The notes beneath the pieces are model-generated. The model was not told the DNA's origin, did no database searches, and worked only from the letters and a program-made list of their open reading frames with translations. From contig JANOSH010000005.1 in assembly GCA_031415695.1 (NCBI GenBank), positions 1-64,000 on the forward strand: 64,000 bases of DNA, in the 5' to 3' direction. This document shows positions 9,759 through 16,551 of the stretch, piece by piece. The DNA comes from JANOSH01 sp031415695 (lineage in GTDB: Bacteria > Actinomycetota > Acidimicrobiia > Acidimicrobiales > Ilumatobacteraceae). The stretch's first letter is position 1. Every line of letters begins with the position of its first letter. The position numbers were made by a program, and so were the translations under genes.

Positions 9759-9778
9759 GCCCCGACCGAAGTCGGGGC
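9759..9778 (+). terminator. Perfect 8-bp hairpin after the integrase remnant
   Basis: GCCCCGAC and GTCGGGGC form a perfect 8-bp stem around a CGAA tetraloop, 21 bp after the integrase stop. No U tract follows, which is common for intrinsic terminators in high-GC actinobacteria. It would separate the integrase remnant from the NYN gene. Confidence 0.55.
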
Positions 9779-9864
9779 CGTTGGGCCGGGGTTACTCGCC
9801 CCGGCGGGGTACGATCACTCTATCGGCATCCGGCGCCGTCCGGTCAAGTACTGGGGGCGAAATC

Positions 9865-10503
9865 GTGACTAAGGACCGGGTGGTCGCATACATCGACGGC
9901 TACAACCTCTACTACGGCCTCCGGCAAGCGGACCTGAGGACGTCGCGCTGGCTTGATCTTCGGGCCCTGTGCGGCTCGATTCTGCAGCCTGACCAGCATC
10001 TGGTCCAGGTCCGCTACTTCACGACCCGGGTTCGGAACGACCCCGACTCATCAGCCCGTCAATCGCTGTACATCGATGCGCTCACTGCTCGCAGCGGCAT
10101 CACCATCGATTTCGGACACTTCCTGTCCAAAGAGGTCGTATGTCGGAACTGTGGGAACGTACACGTGAAGAACGAGGAGAAGAAGACCGACGTCAACATC
10201 GCTGTGCGCATGCTCGACGATGCGTACGACGACCGCTTCGACGTAGCGATGCTGATCTCAGGTGACAGCGATCTCGCACCGCCGATCCAGTCCGTACGTT
10301 CGAGGTTTCCCACCAAGCGCGTCGTCGTTGCGTTCCCGCCTCGTCGGAACTCGGCGGAGTTGAGGCGCACGGCCAACTCATGGTTTCAGGTGTCGGAAGC
10401 CTCGGTGCGATCGAGCCGCCTCCCGAACCCGGTAGTTGGCCCGGGCGGCATTCAAATCCGGGCTCCAAGAGGCTGGCTACCGAGCGGACGCCCCGGCCCG
10501 TGA
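9865..10503 (+). CDS. NYN-domain (PIN-like) putative nuclease, DUF88/LabA type
   Basis: This protein of about 212 residues starts at GTG 9865, seven bases after GGGGGCGA; upstream in-frame codons belong to the integrase remnant and terminator. It shows the NYN/PIN fold signatures: VAYIDGYNLYYGL (D11), a central KTDVNIAVRMLDDAY and LISGDSDLAPPIQ near the C-terminal acidic site. A CRNCG motif in the middle could bind zinc. Family members are RNA-processing or toxin-like nucleases and are frequent in mobile islands. No partner antitoxin is adjacent. The last 40 residues are low-similarity and may be drift after an insertion. Confidence 0.82.
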   Translation: MTKDRVVAYIDGYNLYYGLRQADLRTSRWLDLRALCGSILQPDQHLVQVRYFTTRVRNDPDSSARQSLYIDALTARSGITIDFGHFLSKEVVCRNCGNVHVKNEEKKTDVNIAVRMLDDAYDDRFDVAMLISGDSDLAPPIQSVRSRFPTKRVVVAFPPRRNSAELRRTANSWFQVSEASVRSSRLPNPVVGPGGIQIRAPRGWLPSGRPGP

Positions 10504-10649
10504 GGGCTAATGGCGCCGTGTACTTCGAGACTGCGCTACACAGCAGATGCGGGGCCTACTTCCGCCACCTCGTTCCCAACCGGGTCGGTCGCATTTCACG
10601 CTTCAGGTGAGGAGTAGTTGGCCGCCGCCCGATTCGAGGGAACGCCCTC

Positions 10650-10770
10650 AGCACACGCTGTACGTCGGCGACGAGATCGTCACCCGCCGCAACGACCGCA
10701 CGCCTGCGCACCGATCAGGGCGACATGGTGAAGAACCGAGCCGCATGGACCATCGCCCATCTGCGAAGGT
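10650..10770 (+). pseudogene. Remnant of a second MobF relaxase-helicase
   Basis: Two adjacent frames spell VGDEIVTRRNDR and then LRTDQGDMVKNRAAWTIA. This aligns with VGDVVATRRNERRLRTSIGEPVRNRERWTV of the intact relaxase (around 2695-2785) if one base is skipped near 10693. Nothing before or after belongs to a relaxase, so it is a short fossil of another transfer gene. It lies in the otherwise gene-free stretch 10504-10904, whose right part (10800-10870) is locally AT-rich and may hold the hipB promoter. Confidence 0.75.
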
Positions 10771-10904
10771 CGGGGTAAGAATTCCTGCCATCCAAGGTCG
10801 AAACCCCCCCCGATCTGAAGCTGATGGAAAGATTTTATACCATTCAGGTTGGTTGATCCCTCGGTTGGCCTATTTGGTGGGAAACCCGACCATGAGTGTG
10901 AAGG

Positions 10905-11258
10905 ATGGGTGTGATGGGTGTTGAACTGAACGCTGCCAGCGAGCTGGGAGATGCGATTCGCCGTGCCCGAGTTGCCGCGGATCTGACCCAGTCCGAACTT
11001 GGCGAATTCTGCGGCCGCGTCGACCGTCATGTGATCGCAGCAATCGAGCGGGGTGCCGTCACCACGCAGGTCCGACGGCTGTTCGATCTGCTCGATGTGC
11101 TTGGGCTCGACATCCAGGTTCGCCCGCGAACACACCGACTCGCCGTAACCGTTTCGGGGTACTCGGTCTCGACGTGGCCGGTGCCGTGCAGGTCGTCGCT
11201 GATGGCGGCACAATCAAGGAGCGCGGCCACTACGAACCGTTGTCGGTCAGCGACGTAG
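10905..11258 (+). CDS. hipB: HipB-like antitoxin with a foreign C-terminus
   Basis: The first 70 residues are an XRE/HipB helix-turn-helix: LGDAIRRARVAADLTQSELG, then VDRHVIAAIERG and LFDLLDVLGLDIQVRPR. In HipB proteins the frame normally ends shortly after this point. Here it continues for about 45 residues out of frame through the start of hipA, as expected if a deletion removed the original stop together with the beginning of hipA. ATG 10914 is an alternative start. It would neutralise the downstream kinase and autoregulate the operon. Confidence 0.75.
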   Translation: MGVMGVELNAASELGDAIRRARVAADLTQSELGEFCGRVDRHVIAAIERGAVTTQVRRLFDLLDVLGLDIQVRPRTHRLAVTVSGYSVSTWPVPCRSSLMAAQSRSAATTNRCRSAT

Positions 11259-12202
11259 CCGCACACGTGCTTCGAGCCCCGCACGCCGGTCTTGGCCTTG
11301 ACCGTGACCGTGGCATCCGTCTGTCGTTGGCCGGGGTACAAGACAAGGTGGTGTTGCACCGCAGCGGAGGCCAGTTCCACCTGCCAATCAACGGGGCGCC
11401 GTCGACGGTGATCATCAAACCTGAACCCCGCAACACCCGGGACGGTGCCCTCAACTTCCCGGGTCTTGCCACCAACGAGCTGTACTGTCTGACGCTCGCC
11501 GGGCTTTGCGGGCTCGACGTCGCCGACGCGACGGTCGAGCATTTCGACACCGTCCCGGCTCTTGTCGTCGACCGTTACGACCGCTACCTCCGGGATGGGC
11601 GCGTCGAGCGTCTGCACCAGGAGGATCTGCTGTCAGCCTTGGGGCGAGATCCGTTGCACAAGTACGAGACCCCACGTACCCAACGGGTCGCTGATCAAGG
11701 CGGGTGGGGTGAGACAGCCACCCGAGTCACGGTGGCAGGGCCGACCTTGCGGGACCTTGCCGGGCTGATCGGCACACACCTTGGTGTCGCCCGTGTGGTG
11801 CCGTTCCTCGAAGCAGTCGCGTTCAACATCGTGATCGGCAACGCCGACGCGCATGCCCGGAACTACTCGTTGATCTTGCCGCCCGACGGTGACGTAAGGA
11901 TCGCACCGTTGTACGACCTGGTAAGTACCCGCATGTGGGACCGCCTCGACCGTGATGCCGCTCAGAAGGTGAACGGCGTCGACACCATCGACGAGATCAC
12001 CGAGGAAGATCTTGTGGCAGAGGCAGCGTCGTGGGGTATCCCCGCACGGCTCGCAAGGGTACGGGTTCGCACAATGATCGCTGCGGTCATCGGGCAGGCC
12101 GACGCCTGTGTCGGGCGCACCATTGACCGGGGCGGTGACCCAGCTGTCGCAGGCCATCTGCGCGCCGACATTCTGCAGCGCGCCCGGCGTGTCAGCCGCT
12201 GA
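11174..12202 (+). CDS. hipA: HipA-like Ser/Thr kinase toxin lacking its N-terminal domain
   Basis: The frame encodes the HipA_C kinase core: RLSLAGVQDKVVL, TVIIKPEPRN (ATP-binding Lys), GNADAHARNYSLI (catalytic loop, near residues 222-231) and APLYDLVST (metal site). Typical HipA proteins are 400-440 residues and start with a beta-rich subdomain of about 100 residues. That part is absent, and the reading begins at a GTG inside the conserved GLDVAGAVQVV segment. In-frame sequence upstream still reads FGVLGLD before turning into hipB. Family members phosphorylate tRNA synthetases or related targets. This copy is probably crippled. Confidence 0.8.
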   Translation: MAGAVQVVADGGTIKERGHYEPLSVSDVAAHVLRAPHAGLGLDRDRGIRLSLAGVQDKVVLHRSGGQFHLPINGAPSTVIIKPEPRNTRDGALNFPGLATNELYCLTLAGLCGLDVADATVEHFDTVPALVVDRYDRYLRDGRVERLHQEDLLSALGRDPLHKYETPRTQRVADQGGWGETATRVTVAGPTLRDLAGLIGTHLGVARVVPFLEAVAFNIVIGNADAHARNYSLILPPDGDVRIAPLYDLVSTRMWDRLDRDAAQKVNGVDTIDEITEEDLVAEAASWGIPARLARVRVRTMIAAVIGQADACVGRTIDRGGDPAVAGHLRADILQRARRVSR

Positions 12203-12269
12203 CCGCCACCATGCCGAGAAAGGACCTGTCCCGGCGTCGGAAGCACGTTTAGATCAGAGGACTCAGCCG

Positions 12270-12758
12270 CTACGGGTGGTGCTTGACGAGGACGTGCTCG
12301 TCATAGCTGATGCCGTGCTCGACGGTGTGAATCACACGGTCGGTGACGGTCCAGCCTGCTGCCTCGTAGAAGGCGATCGCACGTATGTTTTCGACCCTGG
12401 TATGCAACTCAAAGTCCGAGTGTCCGCCGGCGGCGATCATTGCCTCACCCTGCGCGAGCAAGTGGCGGCCGAGGCCCGTGCCTTGGTGGTCTGGCTCGAC
12501 GAACAAGTGGACGAGATGGTGGCCGCTGACCGTGAAGTGCCCAATCGGCACGCCATCGATGACGGCTACCCGCGTCTCGAACTCGGATTCCGGCTGGAAC
12601 CAGGCCTTGAGTTGCAACCTGGTGCCTTCTCGATCCGGTGCCTCAAACTCGCCCGCGAGTAACTGCGACGAGTACGTACTCCTGAAGCAGTGGTCGTGGT
12701 AGCACTCAATGGCGTCTGCGTCGTCGGGGTTCGCCCCACGTATCTCGATAGCGTCCAT
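12270..12758 (-). CDS. GNAT-family N-acetyltransferase
   Basis: A 162-residue protein starts at ATG 12758 with MDAIEIRGANPDDADAIECY, a standard GNAT N-terminus. The acetyl-CoA motif A is visible as LFVEPDHQGTGLGRHLL, followed by RAIAFYEAAGWT in motif B. The open frame extends upstream to 13253, but that part has no GNAT similarity. The acceptor substrate cannot be inferred. The gene points left towards hipA and is separated from it by 67 bp. Confidence 0.85.
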   Translation of the reverse strand: MDAIEIRGANPDDADAIECYHDHCFRSTYSSQLLAGEFEAPDREGTRLQLKAWFQPESEFETRVAVIDGVPIGHFTVSGHHLVHLFVEPDHQGTGLGRHLLAQGEAMIAAGGHSDFELHTRVENIRAIAFYEAAGWTVTDRVIHTVEHGISYDEHVLVKHHP

Positions 12759-12838
12759 CGCGTCGATACTGACACACAGCCGCGAACGGGTGGCAGTGCC
12801 TCGGTCATGGGGAGATCGCTTGCGGGGTAGTGTCTGGC

Positions 12839-13015
12839 ATGAGTGACTCGCTACCTGATGAGGAACGCGTTGAGGACCTTTCGCCTCGCGAGCTGCGCCG
12901 ACTAATTCGTGGTGTCGTGCAGTTGGCCAACATGGCTGACCGCGCGCTGTCGGCGATTGTGAACCCGCTCGTCGGACGAGTGCAGTGCGCGATTCGGCCA
13001 CGACATGGCAAGTGA
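12839..13015 (+). CDS. Small hypothetical protein
   Basis: Fifty-eight residues start at ATG 12839 (MSDSLPDEERVEDLSPRELR) and are acidic and helix-rich. There is no recognisable domain. It lies divergent from the GNAT gene and just before the broken ATPase gene. The coding call rests on codon quality and start position only. Confidence 0.4.
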   Translation: MSDSLPDEERVEDLSPRELRRLIRGVVQLANMADRALSAIVNPLVGRVQCAIRPRHGK

Positions 13016-13103
13016 TCGGGTTGAACCGAGACATCGGTAACTTCGGCGGGCTGTCGCTCGCTGGTCTCACCGCCGGAAGCTGGCAGGGTCCGGGTGAGAC
13101 GGC

Positions 13104-13660
13104 ATGCCAGTGGTCGTCGAGATAGTGGCGCGCACAGAAGCAGTCGTCAACAAAACCTTCGCTCGTCTGCATGAACTTATGGACAAGCACAATGTCATGC
13201 GTGGCAAGGTGATGTCGTTTAACTTCGGTCGCACGGTGAGTTCGGCATGGCATTCACCGAGCTGGCGATGGTCACGCGAGAGCAGGGCATTCTTCCAGAT
13301 AAAGACCTCGTCGCCATCGAGCGCCACGCCATCGGAATCAGTGAGCATCGGGCCGAACTCATCGCCGCGGGTCAACACGTGAAAGGCGGTCTGCTGCTGT
13401 ACGGCCCGCCGGGTACGGGCAAGACGCATACCGTTGCGTATCTGCTGAACCAGATGACTGATCGCACGACCGTGATCCTTAGCGGCGCGGCGGTCGACGC
13501 TGTTGGCCAAGCGGGGAGCATCGCTCGTGCGCTGCAGCCTGCCACGATCATTATCGAAGATGTCTCGGCAAGCCTCGAACCGAGCCTCGATGCCTTACTC
13601 GGCCAGTCAGCTCCGATTCTTCGACGGTCGCTCGCCGGGTCGGTCGACTCCCAGTAGCCG
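13104..13660 (+). pseudogene. Broken AAA+ ATPase
   Basis: An N-terminal piece (ARLHELMDKHNVMRGKVMSF) lies in one frame. The ATPase core continues in another from about 13247: LAMVTREQGILPDKD, HVKGGLLLYGPPGTGKTHTV (Walker A) and ATIIIEDV (Walker B). After IIIEDV the family similarity is lost and the frame closes at 13655-13657. Relatives are cell-division-cycle-48-like ATPases of 400-700 residues. Both the N-terminal frameshift and the missing C-terminal half argue for a pseudogene. Confidence 0.75.
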
Positions 13661-13728
13661 GCGGATCGGTAAGATTTTTCGTACTCATCTGTTACCTCAT
13701 CGGCCAGATGGTTCACCGTCGATTGACT

Positions 13729-13747
13729 GTGTTGCAATGTGCTACAC
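13729..13747 (+). promoter_or_regulatory. Imperfect palindrome upstream of the VapB-like antitoxin
   Basis: GTGTTGCA-ATG-TGCTACAC has 7 of 8 matching bases per arm and lies 14 bp before the antitoxin start. Ribbon-helix-helix and VapB antitoxins autorepress through such sites, so it is a likely operator. Confidence 0.5.
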
Positions 13748-13760
13748 AAGTGGGTAGCGT

Positions 13761-14000
13761 GTGACTATGCAGCTCAACGTTCGCAATCTTGACGAGAAGA
13801 CCGCCGCGCGACTCGCGGAGCAGGCCGAAGCCGAGGGCGTGTCACTGAGTGAGTGGGTTCGTCAGAACCTCGATCGAGTAGCAGTGCTGTCTTCTCCGGC
13901 CGAGCTTCTTGCCCGTCGGACCGTGAACCTTGAGTTGGCGATGCCGGCCGACGAATTCGATCGCTATTACGCCCGACGGTTACGCCGCAGGTCGGCTTGA
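13761..14000 (+). CDS. VapB/FitA-like antitoxin (ribbon-helix-helix)
   Basis: This protein of 79 residues begins MTMQLNVRNLDEKTAARLAE; ATG 13767 is an equally good start. The N-terminal strand and two helices (LNVRNLDEKTAARL, VSLSEWVRQNL) form a ribbon-helix-helix DNA-binding domain. The C-terminal segment MPADEFDRYYARRLRRR would wrap the toxin. Its stop overlaps the start codon of the next gene, the coupling expected of an antitoxin-toxin operon. Confidence 0.82.
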   Translation: MTMQLNVRNLDEKTAARLAEQAEAEGVSLSEWVRQNLDRVAVLSSPAELLARRTVNLELAMPADEFDRYYARRLRRRSA

Positions 14001-14383
14001 TCGTCGTTGCGGATTTGGGAGCGTTGCTCCGATGGGTGGGTCTTGTGCGCGGGCCTGCTCCCGCCGCCGACGTGCTGGTTGCGCCTGACGCGCTGCTTGC
14101 CGAGGTCGTACAGTTCAGCCGGCTGCGCCTTGATGGGCGAGTTGGGCCGATGCTCGCCGATGTGGCCGAGGTCCAGATGGCGGTCCTGAACTGGTATCCG
14201 TCGAACACGATGACCGCGCAACTCGTTCAACTGTCGGCTCAGGCCGATGCTGAGCTTGATGTGGTTCTCCTAAGCCCCGTGGCGTTGGCGGCAACGCTCG
14301 AGATTCCACTCGTGACAACCAACCGCGACCTTGCCGATCTTGCAGCAGGTGTCGTCAGCGTGACGCTGCTGCCCCGGCGATAA
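13997..14383 (+). CDS. VapC-like PIN-domain toxin
   Basis: This protein of 128 residues starts at a TTG overlapping the antitoxin stop. The PIN fold is recognisable: MIVVADLGALLRWV (first acidic residue), APDALLAEVVQ (Glu) and a C-terminal VTTNRDLADLA carrying the later Asp. PIN toxins are Mg-dependent RNases that cut tRNA or rRNA. It is shorter and more divergent than most VapC proteins, but gene order, overlap and acidic pattern support the call. Confidence 0.78.
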   Translation: MIVVADLGALLRWVGLVRGPAPAADVLVAPDALLAEVVQFSRLRLDGRVGPMLADVAEVQMAVLNWYPSNTMTAQLVQLSAQADAELDVVLLSPVALAATLEIPLVTTNRDLADLAAGVVSVTLLPRR

Positions 14384-14480
14384 CTCAGCCGGTCAGGGAC
14401 CTTCAACGTCTCGTCTTGGTTTGGTCAAGAGTGTCTCACCCCAACACAATGTCGCCTGACCGGCGAGGGCGCGGAGCGCT

Positions 14481-15095
14481 TCAGCGACTGCCGCGCAGTC
14501 CGGCTGACAACAGCTCGGCGAGATGTTCGGTGAGCTGTTCCTGTGTCACCGAGGCATCGCGCAGCCACCAGAGCGTTACGAAATGCAATGTTCCGATCAT
14601 GGCGTAGGCCCACGTACGTGCCACGGCCGGGTCGGCTCCGACCGAAACACGCTGGGCTGCGAGTTGCTCGGCGATTGGCACCGCAGATCGGTCGGCGAAC
14701 TGCAACATCTGCCCCACATGGTCGTCGCCGCCGGTTCCGGCCGTTACGAAGAGATACAGGTTTCGGTTCTGGTCGACGACACTGAGGTACGCGTCGATGA
14801 ATCGGTGCAGGCCGTCCTGCGGTCGAGTGGTGTCGCTCATTGCTGCGCCGACGGCGACGTTGAATCGGTCGACGAGCAACTCGCTCAGCGCCCCGACCAG
14901 GGCGTCCTTATCGCCGATTCCCCGGTACAAGATGGGCTTAGTGACGTGGGCTTCGGCGGCAATGGCTGCCATCGAGACCTGCGGACCGATGGCGCGAATG
15001 GACTGCTCGGCGGCGGAAAGCAACTGCGCACGGTCGGCAATAATGACTCCGCCGGCGGGGCGCCCACGGCCCCGTGGTGCGGACGATTTACTCAC
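14481..15095 (-). CDS. TetR/AcrR-family transcriptional regulator
   Basis: The protein has 204 residues. The N-terminal TetR helix-turn-helix reads QLLSAAEQSIRAIGPQVSMA then AAIAAEAHVTKPILYRGIGD, and the rest is an all-helical ligand domain. It is transcribed divergently from the carotenoid oxygenase with 106 bp between the starts, and is therefore the likely repressor of that gene and of itself. The ligand is unknown. Confidence 0.88.
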   Translation of the reverse strand: MSKSSAPRGRGRPAGGVIIADRAQLLSAAEQSIRAIGPQVSMAAIAAEAHVTKPILYRGIGDKDALVGALSELLVDRFNVAVGAAMSDTTRPQDGLHRFIDAYLSVVDQNRNLYLFVTAGTGGDDHVGQMLQFADRSAVPIAEQLAAQRVSVGADPAVARTWAYAMIGTLHFVTLWWLRDASVTQEQLTEHLAELLSAGLRGSR

Positions 15096-15106
15096 AACAC
15101 AAGAAG

Positions 15107-15123
15107 TTACTATGGGTAGATAA
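15107..15123 (+). promoter_or_regulatory. Candidate TetR operator in the divergent promoter
   Basis: TTACTATGGGTAGATAA contains inverted arms TTACTA and TAGATAA (one bulged base). It is 12 bp upstream of the regulator start and 79 bp upstream of the oxygenase start. The position fits a TetR operator; the symmetry is modest. Confidence 0.35.
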
Positions 15124-15201
15124 ACTGGTCAAAGGGTGGTACGTTCGAGCCAAGAGGGTCAACAACGTCACCCGCACCAACCCACAACACGAGGAGTTCC
15201 C

Positions 15202-16551
15202 ATGTCGATGACCGAAGAGGTTCCAGCGCACCTTCGTGGAAATGGTGCGCCCGTTACTGTCGAACAGACACTCACGGCACTCACCGTCGTGGGCACCATT
15301 CCAACCGAACTCGACGGTCGCTACTTGCGCAACGGCGCCAACCCGTTCACCGGCATGAGCGACCATCCGTTCTTCGGCGACGGCATGATTCACGGCGTCC
15401 GTCTACGCGATGGCAAGGCCGAGTGGTATCGCAATCGGTACGTGCGTACGCCATTCATCTCGAATCCGGCCCTCAACATTCTCGACCTCGAAGTCGCTCT
15501 CGACCCCACAGCGTCCAAGGCCAATACCCACATCGTCGGGCACGCCGGCAAGATCCTCGCGCTTGAGGAAGGTCACTTCCCGTACGTGCTCGATGGAAAT
15601 CTCGAAACGGTCGGCCCCACCGACTTTGGCGGCATGCTCACCAGCGCCTTCACGGCTCACCCGAAAATCTGTCCCGCTACCGGCGAGATGCTGGCGTTCG
15701 GGTACTCGGCCATGCCGCCATACCTCACCTACCTTCGGGTAGCGGCCGACGGCCAACTTGTTCAACGTGAAGAGATCACCGTTGGTGGCCCCACCATGAT
15801 GCACGACTTCAATGTCACCCGGAACCATGTCATCTTCATGGATCTGCCTGCTGTCTTCGACATGGACATGGCACTTCGTGGCGAGATGCCTATCCACTGG
15901 GACGACAACTATCCCGCCCGCCTCGGCGTCATGCCCCGCAACGGCAACGACGCATCGGTGGTTTGGTACGACATCAACCCGTGCTACGTGTTTCATCCAC
16001 TCAACGCCTACGAGGACGGCGACAAGATTGTCCTCGACGTCTCGCGCATGAGCCACGTGTGGCGGACAGGTGCCATGGATTTCCCGAGCCCCATGTTGTA
16101 CCGGTGGACCATCAATACCACCACCGGAAAGGTCACCGAAGAGCAAATCGACGACTTTTCGGCCGACTTCCCCCGAGTGGCCGACGCCGTCATTGGTGCC
16201 AAGCATCGCTACGGCTACCTCGTTGGGTTCGACGTCAACACCAGCATGGAGAACCCCATGGCGTCGTCGGGCACGCTCCTCAAGTACGACCGTGAGACCG
16301 GCCAACGAACCTCGGTAAACCTTGGTGTCGGCCGCCAGCCGGGCGAGGCGGTCTTTGTGCCGTCGGCAACGGCGAAGCACGAAGACGACGGCTACCTCAT
16401 GACCTACGTGTACGACGGCTCAACCGACGCGAGCGAGTGCATCATCTTCGACGCTGCGACTATGAGCGACGAGCCCGTGGCCACCGTTCATCTGCCCCGT
16501 ATTCCGTTCGGGTTCCATGGCAGTTGGGTGCCGTCGTCAGTTGCCGACTGA
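15202..16551 (+). CDS. Carotenoid cleavage oxygenase
   Basis: The protein has 449 residues from ATG 15202 (GAGGAG ribosome site at 15191-15196). It belongs to the RPE65/carotenoid oxygenase family of Fe(II) beta-propeller enzymes that split double bonds of carotenoids, apocarotenoids or stilbene-like compounds. The four iron-binding histidines are visible: H153 (AHPKICP), H201 (MMHDFNV), H265 (YVFHPLN) and H439 (FGFHGSWVP). The family N-terminus GRYLRNGANPF is present. It is probably controlled by the divergent TetR gene. Its end overlaps the convergent permease gene by 15 bp. Confidence 0.92.
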   Translation: MSMTEEVPAHLRGNGAPVTVEQTLTALTVVGTIPTELDGRYLRNGANPFTGMSDHPFFGDGMIHGVRLRDGKAEWYRNRYVRTPFISNPALNILDLEVALDPTASKANTHIVGHAGKILALEEGHFPYVLDGNLETVGPTDFGGMLTSAFTAHPKICPATGEMLAFGYSAMPPYLTYLRVAADGQLVQREEITVGGPTMMHDFNVTRNHVIFMDLPAVFDMDMALRGEMPIHWDDNYPARLGVMPRNGNDASVVWYDINPCYVFHPLNAYEDGDKIVLDVSRMSHVWRTGAMDFPSPMLYRWTINTTTGKVTEEQIDDFSADFPRVADAVIGAKHRYGYLVGFDVNTSMENPMASSGTLLKYDRETGQRTSVNLGVGRQPGEAVFVPSATAKHEDDGYLMTYVYDGSTDASECIIFDAATMSDEPVATVHLPRIPFGFHGSWVPSSVAD

